A stretch of 64,000 nucleotides of DNA, from contig JAGBGK010000020.1 in the NCBI GenBank assembly GCA_017936005.1, positions 25,719 through 89,718 on the forward strand, written 5' to 3'. This DNA is from Tidjanibacter sp. GTDB lineage: Bacteria; Bacteroidota; Bacteroidia; Bacteroidales; Rikenellaceae. The notes under the pieces were generated by a model. The model searched no databases, was not told the origin of the DNA, and was given only the letters and a program-made list of their open reading frames with translations. Position numbers and translations under genes: made by a program. Of the stretch, positions 21,084 to 30,278 are shown piece after piece (position 1 is the first letter of the stretch; each line of letters starts with the position of its first letter).

Positions 21084-21193
21084 CATTTACAACAAAAAAC
21101 CTCTTCTAAAATAATTATAGGTAAAGAGGTAGGAATTCTCGGCAAAAATCACTACCTTTCGGAGATTTTGGACTATTAGTGAAGAAGTACCCT

Positions 21194-21880
21194 ATGAACT
21201 ACCGAATTCTACTTGTTGATGACGAGCCCGATATTCTCGAATTTGTGGGTTATAATCTGCGTCGCGAAGAGTTTGAAGTACAAACCGCATCGAATGGTGT
21301 AGAGGCTTTGGCTGTGGCCGAACAGTTTGTACCCCACTTGGTTTTGCTCGATGTGATGATGCCCGAGATGGATGGCATGGAAACGTGTCGTCGTATGCGC
21401 CAAATGCCACAGTTGAAAAACACTATGATTGTTTTTCTGTCGGCTCGTGGCGAAGATGAGTCGCAGTTGGAGGGTTTTGAGTTGGGAGCAGACGACTACA
21501 TCACCAAACCCGTAAAAGTCAAACTACTCGTCAGCCGACTCAAAGCCATTCTCAAACGTGCGGAAATAGGAGAAAACAGCACCGAAAGCAGCGAGCCCGG
21601 AGAGGAAGTAAACGATGTTATTACCATCGACAAGGAGAGGTTTGTAGTCATCAAAAACGGCCAAGAAATAATTCTGCCTCGCAAGGAGTTCCAGCTCCTC
21701 GAACTGCTCTACTCCAAGCCCCAAAAGGTCTTTTCGAGGGAGGATATTTACGCCTCTGTGTGGGGTAGTCAGGTGATTGTAGGCGACCGCACCATTGATG
21801 TTCACATTCGTAAGCTACGCACCAAAATTGGCGAAAACCACATCACCACCATCAAAGGCGTGGGCTACAAGTTCCAATAG
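21194..21880 (+). CDS. OmpR/PhoB family response regulator (orphan)
   Basis: This 228-residue DNA-binding response regulator has a receiver domain with the acidic pocket DDE near its N-terminus, the phospho-acceptor Asp in LLDVMMPEMDG, a Ser in LSARG and the Lys in YITKPVK. A winged-helix domain follows, ending in VDVHIRKLRTKIG-like sequence and GVGYKF. I start at the ATG at 21194, directly before YRILLVDDEP; an ATG 15 bases upstream is possible. No sensor kinase gene is adjacent, so its partner must be encoded elsewhere. The fermentation gene ackA begins 51 bp downstream. Confidence 0.9.
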   Translation: MNYRILLVDDEPDILEFVGYNLRREEFEVQTASNGVEALAVAEQFVPHLVLLDVMMPEMDGMETCRRMRQMPQLKNTMIVFLSARGEDESQLEGFELGADDYITKPVKVKLLVSRLKAILKRAEIGENSTESSEPGEEVNDVITIDKERFVVIKNGQEIILPRKEFQLLELLYSKPQKVFSREDIYASVWGSQVIVGDRTIDVHIRKLRTKIGENHITTIKGVGYKFQ

Positions 21881-21931
21881 GAAATTTTACTTTACAAAAA
21901 ACAATAACAACACAAAAAACAAATCACAAAA

Positions 21932-23149
21932 ATGGTTATTCTTGTTCTTAACTGCGGTAGCAGTTCCATCAAGTATCAGGTAATCGAAATGAACGAGGGT
22001 GCCGACACCCTCTTGGCAAAGGGTCTCGTAGAGCGCATCGGTCTCGAAAATGGCGTACTCACCCACAAGCCCACAGGCAAAGAGCCCGTAAAAACCGTCA
22101 CTGACATTCCCGACCACACCGTTGGTATCGACCTCATCATCAAAGCTATCACCCATCCAGAGAGTGGTGTTGTTAAGACTTTGGAGGAGATTGACGCTGT
22201 TGGCCACAGGGTTGTTCACGGCGGTGAGCAGTTCAAGGAGAGTGCACTAATCGACAAGGAGGTGATGGATATGGTGGAGGGTTGCGTTGACTTGGCTCCC
22301 CTGCATATCCCCGCCAACCTCAAAGGTATCTATGCAATCGAAAAACTCCTGCCCGGAGTGCCTCAGGTTGCCAACTTCGACACCGCATTCCATCAGACAA
22401 TGCCCGCAAAGGCATTCCTCTATGGTATTCCTCGCCGCTACTATGACGAGTACCGCGTAAGGGCCTATGGCTTCCACGGCACCAGCCACCGCTACGTTGC
22501 CGAGCAGGCAGCCAAGATGGTTGGTCTTGACATCAACAACTCGAAGATTGTTACCTGCCACATCGGTAATGGTGGCTCGGTAACTGCCGTATTGAACGGC
22601 AAGAGTGTAGATACCTCTATGGGTCTCACTCCCGTTGATGGTCTGATGATGGGTACCCGCTGCGGCTCTATTGACCCCGGCGTATTGAACTTCATCCACA
22701 CCAAAGAGGGTAAGAGTATGGAGGAGATTTGGAACCTCATCAACAAAGAGTCGGGCGTGTATGGTCTTTCGGGCGGACATTCGAGCGATATGAGGGACAT
22801 TCAGGCAGGCGCATTGGCCGGCAACGAGGTTGTCGCTGTGGCCGAAGAGGCATATTTCTACCGCATCCGTAAATTCATCGGCTCCTATGCTGCCGCAATG
22901 GGTGGCATCGACCTGTTGGTATTTACCGGTGGCGTGGGCGAGAACGGTCCCGAAATGAGGGAGTATGTCTGCAAAGACCTCGAATTTATGGGTATCGAAT
23001 TTGATGTTGACGCCAACCGAGGTGTAAAGGGACAGGACAAGGTTCTCTCGAAACCCGAATCAAAGGTTAAGGTTGTTGTTATGGGCACCAACGAGGAGCT
23101 TGTGATTGCCACCGACACCTACAACATTGTAAGCAAACTTAATAAATAA
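21932..23149 (+). CDS. ackA: Acetate kinase
   Basis: This 405-residue enzyme converts acetyl phosphate and ADP to acetate and ATP. Family motifs are clear: NCGSSSIKYQ at the N-terminus, GHRVVHGGE, FDTAFH, YGFHGTSHRYV and FTGGVGENGP. Length is normal. It is followed 21 bp later by a phosphate acyltransferase gene, so the two should be co-transcribed and together turn acyl-CoA into acid with ATP gain. Confidence 0.96.
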   Translation: MVILVLNCGSSSIKYQVIEMNEGADTLLAKGLVERIGLENGVLTHKPTGKEPVKTVTDIPDHTVGIDLIIKAITHPESGVVKTLEEIDAVGHRVVHGGEQFKESALIDKEVMDMVEGCVDLAPLHIPANLKGIYAIEKLLPGVPQVANFDTAFHQTMPAKAFLYGIPRRYYDEYRVRAYGFHGTSHRYVAEQAAKMVGLDINNSKIVTCHIGNGGSVTAVLNGKSVDTSMGLTPVDGLMMGTRCGSIDPGVLNFIHTKEGKSMEEIWNLINKESGVYGLSGGHSSDMRDIQAGALAGNEVVAVAEEAYFYRIRKFIGSYAAAMGGIDLLVFTGGVGENGPEMREYVCKDLEFMGIEFDVDANRGVKGQDKVLSKPESKVKVVVMGTNEELVIATDTYNIVSKLNK

Positions 23150-23170
23150 CATTCTCAAAACAACAGAGTT

Positions 23171-24073
23171 ATGATTAAACATTTGGAAGACATCGTTGCT
23201 GCTGCCAAGGCAAGTGGCAAGAAGAAAATGATTGTGGCATATGGTCAGGACACCCACTCGATTGGTGCTACCGATATGGCCATCAAGGCCGGCATTGCAG
23301 AGGTAACTCTCGTGGGCGATCCCGAAGAGATCAAAAAATCGTGCGAAGCCGAGGGCGTGGATATGAGCCAATACACCATCATCCCCGAGAGCGAGGATGT
23401 TAAGGCTGTGGAGATTGCCGTTAAGGCTGTCCACAATGGCGAGTATGACGTGCTGATGAAGGGCGTTGTACCTACCGACAAATATATGCGTGGTATCTTG
23501 AACAAAGAGTGGGGTCTTCTGCCCGCAGGCACTACCCTCAGCCACGTTACCGTATTGGAGATTCCTGCATACCACAAACTGCTCACCGTGAGCGATGTTG
23601 CAGTTCTCCCCCTGCCCAACTTTGAGCAGAAAAAACAGATTGCCAAATACCTCGTTAAGACCGCACAGACTCTTGGTATCGAGCAGCCCAAAGTAGCTCT
23701 GATTGCCCCCAGCGAGCAACTCCTCCCCAAGGTTATCAGCTCGGTTGAATCGGCAGAGTTGTCGGCACTTGGTCAGAATGGCGAGTTGGGCGACGGTATT
23801 TTCCAGGGTCCTTTGGCTTTGGATGTTGCTATTGATATGGAGAGCGTGCAGATTAAGAAACTCACCGGTCCCGTTGCAGGTGATGCCGACTGCCTCCTCT
23901 TCCCCAACATCGAGAGTGGTAACGTATTCTTCAAGGCTTGCTCGAAGTTTGGTGGCGCAGAGTTGGCTGCTATGGTTGCAGGTCCCAGCGCTCCTTGCGT
24001 GCTGACCTCGCGTGGCGACAGCACCAAAACCAAACTCTACTCTATCGCTCTTGCTTGTTTGAGCGCAAAATAG
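23171..24073 (+). CDS. ptb: Phosphate acyltransferase (phosphate butyryltransferase type)
   Basis: This 300-residue enzyme exchanges CoA for phosphate on a short acyl chain. It is the length of the Ptb branch of the PTA/PTB family, not of the Pta type, and shows the family segments LMKGVVPTDKYMRGIL, GPLALDVAID and ACSKFGGAELAAMVAGPSAPCVLTSRGD. Placed between ackA and buk, it could supply acetyl, propionyl or butyryl phosphate. The sequence alone does not fix the chain length. A terminator follows before buk. Confidence 0.88.
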   Translation: MIKHLEDIVAAAKASGKKKMIVAYGQDTHSIGATDMAIKAGIAEVTLVGDPEEIKKSCEAEGVDMSQYTIIPESEDVKAVEIAVKAVHNGEYDVLMKGVVPTDKYMRGILNKEWGLLPAGTTLSHVTVLEIPAYHKLLTVSDVAVLPLPNFEQKKQIAKYLVKTAQTLGIEQPKVALIAPSEQLLPKVISSVESAELSALGQNGELGDGIFQGPLALDVAIDMESVQIKKLTGPVAGDADCLLFPNIESGNVFFKACSKFGGAELAAMVAGPSAPCVLTSRGDSTKTKLYSIALACLSAK

Positions 24074-24086
24074 GAAAACTATGTCG

Positions 24087-24120
24087 GGGCGCGGGTTAAC
24101 CTCCTGCGCCCTGTTTTTTT
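24087..24120 (+). terminator. Intrinsic terminator between ptb and buk
   Basis: GGGCGC (24087-24092) pairs with GCGCCC (24106-24111), with extra G-C pairs inside, and seven T follow. Only 18 bases separate the T-run from the buk start, with no room for a new promoter, so buk probably depends on partial readthrough. Confidence 0.7.
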
Positions 24121-24138
24121 ATCCACAAGCATATACGT

Positions 24139-25215
24139 ATGACTACGACCTATAAGATTCTGGCCATCAATCCCGGTTCCACCTCCACAAAGGTGGCGGT
24201 ATTTGAGAACGACAAGGAGGTTTTTGCAACCACCTTGCGCCATTCGAGCGAGGAGATTGGCCGCTACAAAACCATTTTGGACCAATTAGACTTCCGCAGG
24301 GAGGTGATTCTCGAAGCCGTGAAGGCTTCGGGCATTGCTCTCGGCGAGTTGGATGCAGTGATTGGCCGTGGCGGACTGCTCAAACCAATCCCCAGCGGCA
24401 CCTACGAGGTGAATGCACAGATGATTGAGGACATTCGCCTGCGCCCCGCAGGACACCACGCATCCAACCTCGGAGCACTCCTTGCTGCCGAGATTGCACA
24501 ACTTGCGGGTGTTAAGGCCTACATTGCCGACCCTGTGGTGGTCGACGAGTTGCAGCCCGAGGCAAGACTCACGGGCCTGCCCGAGATTAAGAGAGAGTCT
24601 ATCTTCCACGCACTCAACCAGAAAGCAGTTGCAAGGGTCTATGCCGACAGCATTGGTAGGCCCTATGAGGAACTAAACCTTGTGGTTGCCCACATGGGCG
24701 GTGGCATCTCGGTTGGTGCCCACCGTAAGGGCCTTGTGGTGGATGTAAACAACGCACTCGATGGCGAAGGCCCATTCTCTCCCGAGAGGGCGGGCACTAT
24801 GCCTGCAAAGGCTTTTGCAGAACTCTGTTTCAGTGGCAAGTACACTCTGGAAGAGGTGTCGAAGATGTTGAGTGGCAAGGGTGGCATTGTGGCCCACTTG
24901 GGTAGTAATGACACCAAAGAGATTGGCGAGCGTGCCGAGGCAGGCGACAAGGAGGCCAAACTTGTTATGGACTCTATGGCCTATGGCGTTGGTAAGACCA
25001 TCGGGGCAATGCTTGCTGTGCTAAAAGGCGACGTTGACGCTGTGATTCTCACGGGCGGCATTGCATATTCTAAATATGTGGTTAGCTACATCAGGGATAT
25101 GGTTGAGCCTCTTGCAAAGGTGGTTGTAATGCCTGGCGAGAACGAGTTGGAAGCCCTTGCGATGAACGCCCAGAGGGTGTTGGAGGGCAAACTCACTCCA
25201 AAGACCTACGAGTAG
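24139..25215 (+). CDS. buk: Butyrate kinase
   Basis: This 358-residue ASKHA-fold kinase makes ATP from butyryl (or branched-chain acyl) phosphate. The phosphate-1 motif reads NPGSTSTKVAVF, and VAHMGGGISVGAHR, NALDGEGPFSPERAGTMP and ILTGGIAYSK are the butyrate-kinase hallmarks distinguishing it from AckA. Length is normal. It ends the ackA-ptb-buk group, which suggests that the cell forms acetate plus a longer or branched acid. The rest of the butyryl-CoA pathway is not in the window. Confidence 0.93.
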   Translation: MTTTYKILAINPGSTSTKVAVFENDKEVFATTLRHSSEEIGRYKTILDQLDFRREVILEAVKASGIALGELDAVIGRGGLLKPIPSGTYEVNAQMIEDIRLRPAGHHASNLGALLAAEIAQLAGVKAYIADPVVVDELQPEARLTGLPEIKRESIFHALNQKAVARVYADSIGRPYEELNLVVAHMGGGISVGAHRKGLVVDVNNALDGEGPFSPERAGTMPAKAFAELCFSGKYTLEEVSKMLSGKGGIVAHLGSNDTKEIGERAEAGDKEAKLVMDSMAYGVGKTIGAMLAVLKGDVDAVILTGGIAYSKYVVSYIRDMVEPLAKVVVMPGENELEALAMNAQRVLEGKLTPKTYE

Positions 25216-25241
25216 GAAACCGACACACACAACTGAAAGAG

Positions 25242-25283
25242 ACAAAAAGCTCGGGTATTGATTTTAATACCCGAGCTTTTTGT
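25242..25283. terminator. 18-bp bidirectional intrinsic terminator
   Basis: The arms 25242-25259 and 25266-25283 are fully complementary around a six-base loop, with A-rich and T-rich ends. It lies between buk and the convergent flippase gene. Confidence 0.88.
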
Positions 25284-25338
25284 TTCGCTATATTTTTGTT
25301 TCGCTATATATAGTGGGAAGGTCAACCCAAGTTCTTCC

Positions 25339-26799
25339 CTATCTCTTTCTTTTGGGGAAATACCCCACCACAATATCCTTCATCTCCTTCCAAGCCTCCA
25401 AGCGGAACAACTCGCCCAGCAGAGCATAGGAACCAATGCCCACGACGATTTTCACAACAAACACCACAAGGGCACTCGCCCCCGTCATCAGGTGGCCCAC
25501 CCCACTCACAATGGCCAACATCGCAAGCGTGGTCAACGCAATGGGCACAACGTCCTTAATCCTGCGCCACAGCGACCACTCCCTAACGTAGTGGCGGGCA
25601 GCAAGGGTATTGACAATCATATCCGACACAAAAATCGCCACTTGGCCCCACGCAATGGCCTCCACGCTTATCGGAATGGTAATTATCAAAACAATGGTCG
25701 CAATAACCTTTTTAATAAACTCGATGCGGAAAATCATCTTGCCATCGCTACACACCTTAACCAAATTATAGGAAATAACCGACAGCGGAGCGAGCAGACC
25801 ACCAATGCTCAAAATCTGCAAATAAGGCACTGCAGGCAACCAGATTTCGGGCAACAAAGCACGGAACATATCCTCGGCCACGGCAATCAGTCCACCCATA
25901 AGTGGCAACATCACAAAGGCCCACATAATAAACACCTTACGGGCGTTCATCGCAAGCTTTGGTTTATCTTCCTTTTGACGCGAAAAAGCAGGGAAGGTAA
26001 CATTCAACACCGCCATAATGGTCGATGTCACGGGCATCTCCTTAATCTTGTTGCCTCGGTCGTAGTAGCCGAGTTCGGCCTTGGTGTAGAACTTGCCGAT
26101 GAAGAGGTTGGAAATCTGGTAGTAGATGTTGCTCACAAGGTCGCTCAACAGAATGCGCGAGCCATAGCGAAACATACCTTTGATGCGGTCGAGCGAAAAC
26201 AACCACTTGGGCCTCCAACTACTACCCCACCACAGCATCACAGTCTTAACCACCACAACACCAAGCCTTTGGCCCACCAAAGCCCACACTCCCAAGCCTT
26301 CCAATGCCATCCAAATAGCAACACCACTCGACACTGCATTGGCCACCAGCGTATAAAGCGAGAGGCTCTTGAACTCCATAGAGCGCGACAAAATAGCATT
26401 CTGGATATTGGAAAGTGAATTAATAGGTATAAGCAGATATAGCACAGGGGCTATAACCTTAAATTGGGGCACATCGAAGAACTCTGCAATAGCAGGCGAA
26501 AGTGCAACCAAAATGGTATAGAGTGCAACCGAAATGGCAATATTTACATAGAAAACCGAAGAGTAGTCGGTGTCGTCAACCTCCTTTTTCCTAATCAGAG
26601 CCTGCGAAAAACCGCTATCCACCAGAGGCATCAATATCGCCGGGAAAGCTGCCACAATGGCCATAATACCATAGTCCTCGGGCGAAAGAAGGTTCAATAG
26701 CACAAGGCTAACAGCAAGTTGCAACAAGGCCGAAAGCACCTTCTCTATGGTTGACCACGCCACACCCTTAACAACCTTATGCTTCAATTCGGTAGCCAT
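25339..26799 (-). CDS. Polysaccharide flippase, WzxC-like (MOP superfamily)
   Basis: This 486-residue inner-membrane protein has about 12-14 hydrophobic segments and the N-terminal pattern VVKGVAWSTIEKVLSALLQ followed by LLSPEDYGIMAIV, typical of WzxC-type oligosaccharide flippases. A cytoplasmic patch DRGNKIKEMP also fits. It would move lipid-linked glycan units across the membrane. No glycosyltransferases are adjacent, so the substrate is not shown. It starts 13 bp after the ftsB/divIC-like gene and may be the last gene of the hpt-queE unit. Confidence 0.85.
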   Translation of the reverse strand: MATELKHKVVKGVAWSTIEKVLSALLQLAVSLVLLNLLSPEDYGIMAIVAAFPAILMPLVDSGFSQALIRKKEVDDTDYSSVFYVNIAISVALYTILVALSPAIAEFFDVPQFKVIAPVLYLLIPINSLSNIQNAILSRSMEFKSLSLYTLVANAVSSGVAIWMALEGLGVWALVGQRLGVVVVKTVMLWWGSSWRPKWLFSLDRIKGMFRYGSRILLSDLVSNIYYQISNLFIGKFYTKAELGYYDRGNKIKEMPVTSTIMAVLNVTFPAFSRQKEDKPKLAMNARKVFIMWAFVMLPLMGGLIAVAEDMFRALLPEIWLPAVPYLQILSIGGLLAPLSVISYNLVKVCSDGKMIFRIEFIKKVIATIVLIITIPISVEAIAWGQVAIFVSDMIVNTLAARHYVREWSLWRRIKDVVPIALTTLAMLAIVSGVGHLMTGASALVVFVVKIVVGIGSYALLGELFRLEAWKEMKDIVVGYFPKRKR

Positions 26800-26811
26800 C
26801 GTAATCCTCGC

Positions 26812-27087
26812 TTATTCAAACAGATATACTTCTTCATTCTCTGCATGCATATAGAACTTCTCTCGTGCATACTTTTCGAGAAAAGCATCGTCTTTGAGAT
26901 TTTCGAGAAATATACTATCGCTCCTAATCTGCTTCTCATAGACCTCCCTTTCGGCTTTAAGTCTTCTCACCGACGCCTTGGTCCTCACATAGTCAACCAA
27001 AGGCTGCTTGGAAAAAAACACAACCAGCACAACAAACACCAGCGTAACCGTCAGCCAATGCCAATATCTCTTCAAAAAACTCTTCAT
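26812..27087 (-). CDS. FtsB/DivIC-type septum formation protein
   Basis: This 91-residue bitopic protein has a short cytosolic basic N-terminus, one membrane segment (WLTVTLVFVVLVVFFS), then a coiled coil (about 37-65) and the terminal signature KYAREKFYMH, as in the septum-formation initiator family, which belongs to the FtsQLB divisome complex. It lies between queE and the flippase gene on the same strand. Confidence 0.85.
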   Translation of the reverse strand: MKSFLKRYWHWLTVTLVFVVLVVFFSKQPLVDYVRTKASVRRLKAEREVYEKQIRSDSIFLENLKDDAFLEKYAREKFYMHAENEEVYLFE

Positions 27088-27122
27088 AGCACCTCACTCC
27101 TTTGCACGCCCACACTCCACAC

Positions 27123-27755
27123 CTATGGGATGTGCATAAACTTGTGTACCTGAACCGACACATTCCACTGTGGATGCGCTTTAGCATACTCCACCACGTC
27201 GGCAATTACACTCTCATAACGGCTCCATTCAGGCTGCAAGAAAAGCAGGCACTTCTCTCCTACCCTTGCTGCACACTCCTCGGCCCAAACAAAATCCTCC
27301 TCACTTTCCACAATCACCTTCAACTCGCTGGCGACAGCACACACCTCATCTAGCGGTGCCTTCTGGCGTTTTGGCGAGAGGCACACCCAATCAAATTCGC
27401 CACTCAGGGGCGATGTGCCGGATGTTTCAAGGAAAATTTCGAGTCCACGTTCTTTGAGTCCCTTGGTGAGCAGTCCCAATGGATACAAAAGCGGCTCGCC
27501 ACCCGTAATCACAATGGCTTGTGCTTCGTACGATGCGGCACGCTCAACAATCTCACCAACCTCCACGGGAGGAAATCGGCGTGCATCCCAAGTGAATTTT
27601 GCGTCACACCACTTGCACCCCACATCGCATCCGCCCAAACGAATGAAATATGCAGGCTTTCCGCTGTGGAAACCCTCACCCTGAATGGTATAAAAGTCCT
27701 CCACTAGCGGCAATAGTTCGCCACCACGAAGGATGTCGGCATCAATCCTACTCAT
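27123..27755 (-). CDS. queE: 7-carboxy-7-deazaguanine synthase
   Basis: This 210-residue radical-SAM enzyme converts 6-carboxytetrahydropterin to 7-carboxy-7-deazaguanine in queuosine synthesis. The cluster ligands are Cys43, Cys47 and Cys50 in GGCDVGCKWCD (CX3CX2C), preceded by the substrate segment FYTIQGEGFHSGKPA, and ITGGEPLLYP follows. Its start overlaps the 3' end of hpt by eight bases. The other queuosine genes (queD, queC) are not in the window. Confidence 0.93.
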   Translation of the reverse strand: MSRIDADILRGGELLPLVEDFYTIQGEGFHSGKPAYFIRLGGCDVGCKWCDAKFTWDARRFPPVEVGEIVERAASYEAQAIVITGGEPLLYPLGLLTKGLKERGLEIFLETSGTSPLSGEFDWVCLSPKRQKAPLDEVCAVASELKVIVESEEDFVWAEECAARVGEKCLLFLQPEWSRYESVIADVVEYAKAHPQWNVSVQVHKFMHIP

Positions 27756-28308
27756 TTACAACCGTGTAGATATCTTTAAGGTTACGTCCCAACTCATCGT
27801 AGTCTAAGCCAAAGCCCACGATAAAATCGTTGGGAATATCCATTGCACGATACTTCACATTGTAGTCCTTAGTGAACTTGCTGGGCTTGAAGAGCAGAGT
27901 CGCAATCTCCACACTTGCGGGACGGTGTCCTTCCAACGAGCGCAACAAGTGCTCCATACTCTCACCCGTATCCACAATGTCCTCCACGATAATAACGTGG
28001 CGCCCCTCAATATTATTGCGCAAACCAATGAGTTCCTGCACCTTACCCGTAGAGGTCATTCCACAATACGAAGATAGTTTCACAAACGACAACTCACAAG
28101 GAAAGTTAATCTTCTGCATCAACTCGCTCATAAACATGAAGGCACCACTGAGAACACCCAAGAAAAGCGGAGTGTCTACATCCTTATAGTCTTCGTTGAT
28201 TTTATCACCCAAGGCGGTGATAGCCTTGTCGAGTTCGGCATAGGGAATGGAGAGTTCAAAAGTCTTGTCGTGCAATGTTACTCTCGGTTTGTTGTTCTCT
28301 TGGTACAT
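27748..28308 (-). CDS. hpt: Hypoxanthine phosphoribosyltransferase
   Basis: This 186-residue purine-salvage enzyme makes IMP (or GMP) from the base and PRPP. The PRPP loop is IIVEDIVDTGESM, and the C-terminal FIVGFGLDYDELGRNL segment is the family hallmark. I start at the ATG at 28308 (MYQENNKP); the longer frame from 28356 begins with a hydrophobic stretch not found in the family. It is the first gene of a minus-strand unit with queE, the ftsB-like gene and the flippase gene. Confidence 0.93.
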   Translation of the reverse strand: MYQENNKPRVTLHDKTFELSIPYAELDKAITALGDKINEDYKDVDTPLFLGVLSGAFMFMSELMQKINFPCELSFVKLSSYCGMTSTGKVQELIGLRNNIEGRHVIIVEDIVDTGESMEHLLRSLEGHRPASVEIATLLFKPSKFTKDYNVKYRAMDIPNDFIVGFGLDYDELGRNLKDIYTVVNE

Positions 28309-28388
28309 AGCAAGCAGAATTATTAAAAAAAGTATATGGCCAAAAAATATACCCACTTTTGAGGATGATATTTCGGCTAAATTATGTT

Positions 28389-28396
28389 TATCTTTG
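28389..28396 (+). promoter_or_regulatory. Predicted promoter -7 box of the ZIP transporter gene
   Basis: TATCTTTG matches TAnnTTTG and lies 20 bases before the chosen ATG at 28416. I see no good -33 box at the right distance. Confidence 0.55.
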
Positions 28397-28415
28397 CAAA
28401 GTTAATAAAAATTCT

Positions 28416-29237
28416 ATGAACGAGAACATCTTTGGCGCTCTTTTGCTCACACTTTTTGCGGGCCTCGCCACAGGCATAGGTAGCGTTATTGGCTTTTTTG
28501 CCAAGCGTACCAACAAAAAATTCCTCTGTTTTTCGCTGGGACTATCGGCTGGCGTGATGGTCTATATCTCATTTATGGAGATGTTACACACCTCACGCAT
28601 CGAGTTGGAGGTACTGTTGGGCAATGCTCAACGTGGCGACCTTCTGGCAGCAGGGCTATTTTTCGGGGGAGTACTATTGGCTGCTCTCATTGACAGGCTT
28701 ATCCCCGAGGCCGACAACCCACACGAACTGCACAACGTGGAGGAGATGAATGGCGAGGATAACCAAAACCACCACCACGCCACCATCAAACGCCTCAAAC
28801 ACGCCGGTATAGTTACTGCCATTGGCATTGGCATTCACAACTTTCCGGAGGGTATTGCAACCTTTGTAGCCGCCTATGAAGACCTCGGACTCGGCCTTGC
28901 CATTGCCGTAGCCGTAGCCATCCACAACATTCCCGAAGGCATTGCCGTATCGGTGCCGATTTATCACGCCACAGGTAGCCGTAAGAGAGCCTTTTGGTAC
29001 TCCTTTGCTTCGGGACTTGCCGAGCCATTGGGCGCATTGTTGGCGTGGGCAGTGCTAATGCCGTTCCTATCGCCCATATTGCTGTGTTGTGTAATGGCTG
29101 CCGTTGCAGGCATAATGATATATATTTCGTTTGACGAGCTCCTGCCTGCCACCCACCAATATGGCGAAAATCACACTGCCCTGTTGGGACTTTTCCTCGG
29201 TATGGCCGTGATGGCCGTGAGTCTTATTGTGCTATAA
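28416..29237 (+). CDS. zupT: ZIP family metal (zinc) transporter
   Basis: This 273-residue inner-membrane protein resembles ZupT. It has about eight membrane segments. The paired metal-site motifs HNFPEGIATF and HNIPEGIAVSVPIYHATG are on helices 4 and 5, and a His-rich cytosolic loop (NQNHHHA) lies between helices 3 and 4. It would import Zn and perhaps other divalent ions. I start at the ATG at 28416 because the frame upstream to 28359 overlaps the predicted promoter. It is monocistronic with a terminator just downstream. Confidence 0.9.
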   Translation: MNENIFGALLLTLFAGLATGIGSVIGFFAKRTNKKFLCFSLGLSAGVMVYISFMEMLHTSRIELEVLLGNAQRGDLLAAGLFFGGVLLAALIDRLIPEADNPHELHNVEEMNGEDNQNHHHATIKRLKHAGIVTAIGIGIHNFPEGIATFVAAYEDLGLGLAIAVAVAIHNIPEGIAVSVPIYHATGSRKRAFWYSFASGLAEPLGALLAWAVLMPFLSPILLCCVMAAVAGIMIYISFDELLPATHQYGENHTALLGLFLGMAVMAVSLIVL

Positions 29238-29259
29238 GCCACTCACACTTACAACAAAG

Positions 29260-29288
29260 AAAGCCGCTGTAATACAGCGGCTTTTATT
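29260..29288. terminator. Intrinsic terminator after the ZIP gene
   Basis: AAAGCCGCTGT pairs with ACAGCGGCTTT around AAT. T follows on the plus strand and A precedes, so it can also act on the convergent hydrolase gene ending at 29307. Confidence 0.85.
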
Positions 29289-29306
29289 TACGTCCAATCA
29301 AGTGGA

Positions 29307-30278
29307 TTATTTGAGGTGCTCAACCACGAAATCAACGGTTTTATAGAAGATTTCGCCGGCCTTATCGCTCTTCTTCGAATTGAGGTTATGGTCGTAGTAG
29401 GGATAAATCACCAAGTCGACATAGCCACCTTTTTTCTTCAATGTTGCAGCGAAATTCTCACTCTGAGTATACTCCACTACCGAGTCGCCCGTACCACACA
29501 CCAGCAACGATGCAGGAATATTTTTCTTGGGGACTACATACTCGGGCGAGTATTTTTTCAGCACCGAGGGAGCACGGTCCTCAAAGTAACCGATACGCTG
29601 TGCATCCTTCGAGCGTACGATGAGTGCTGCGGTGGTGAGGTCATAGATACCTGCATAGCCCACCAACACTTTGGCACCTTTGATGGTCATTGCACCATAG
29701 GCTGCCAAGTGTCCGCCTGCCGAGCCACCACAGAAACCGAACACTTTGGGGTTTACACCCAACTCTTCGGCGTGCTCCTGCACCCACTTAACTGCATCTT
29801 CAACATCTTGTACCGACACACCAATCGAAGCTCCCGATTGGCCTGCGAGGGTATAGGAGATACGCACACCTGCAATGCCCTTCTGCACTGCCAGATACTG
29901 CGAGAGCGACTTATTGGAATCCCTTGTACCTCGTGCCCAACCGCCACCGTGGAGATACACCATAAAAGGTGCGGGCTCCTCACTAACGGCCTTGTCAATG
30001 GTCAATACAAGTTCGTAGTCGGGATAGGTCTTGTAGACATAATCGACACTCTCACACGACTTGTAGAGTTTGCTCGACACAAAGTTCTGCGGCTCATAGG
30101 GGATGAGCAGGTCAGGAACTTCGTTAAGGTTGATATATTTATACTTTTTAGGTGTTAGGAGTTCATACTGTTCCTCCCCAACTTCTTTGAGTTTCATCGA
30201 GTAGCGGTTGGTTACTTGTGCCGAGAGCGAGCCTACGGCCAGGGTCAACGCAGAGATGAGAATAACTATTTTTTTCAT
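29307..30278 (-). CDS. Secreted alpha/beta hydrolase (carboxylesterase type)
   Basis: This 323-residue protein has a Sec signal peptide ending near SLSA, the oxyanion motif HGGGW (110-114) of the hormone-sensitive-lipase-like esterases, a nucleophile Ser186 in GGSAG, and plausible Asp265 and His297. It could deacetylate sugars; bacterial alginate is often O-acetylated, but the substrate is inference. Its start overlaps the end of the GntR regulator gene by four bases, so it is co-transcribed with that regulator, not with the lyases. This placement suggests a link to the alginate locus. Confidence 0.75.
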   Translation of the reverse strand: MKKIVILISALTLAVGSLSAQVTNRYSMKLKEVGEEQYELLTPKKYKYINLNEVPDLLIPYEPQNFVSSKLYKSCESVDYVYKTYPDYELVLTIDKAVSEEPAPFMVYLHGGGWARGTRDSNKSLSQYLAVQKGIAGVRISYTLAGQSGASIGVSVQDVEDAVKWVQEHAEELGVNPKVFGFCGGSAGGHLAAYGAMTIKGAKVLVGYAGIYDLTTAALIVRSKDAQRIGYFEDRAPSVLKKYSPEYVVPKKNIPASLLVCGTGDSVVEYTQSENFAATLKKKGGYVDLVIYPYYDHNLNSKKSDKAGEIFYKTVDFVVEHLK

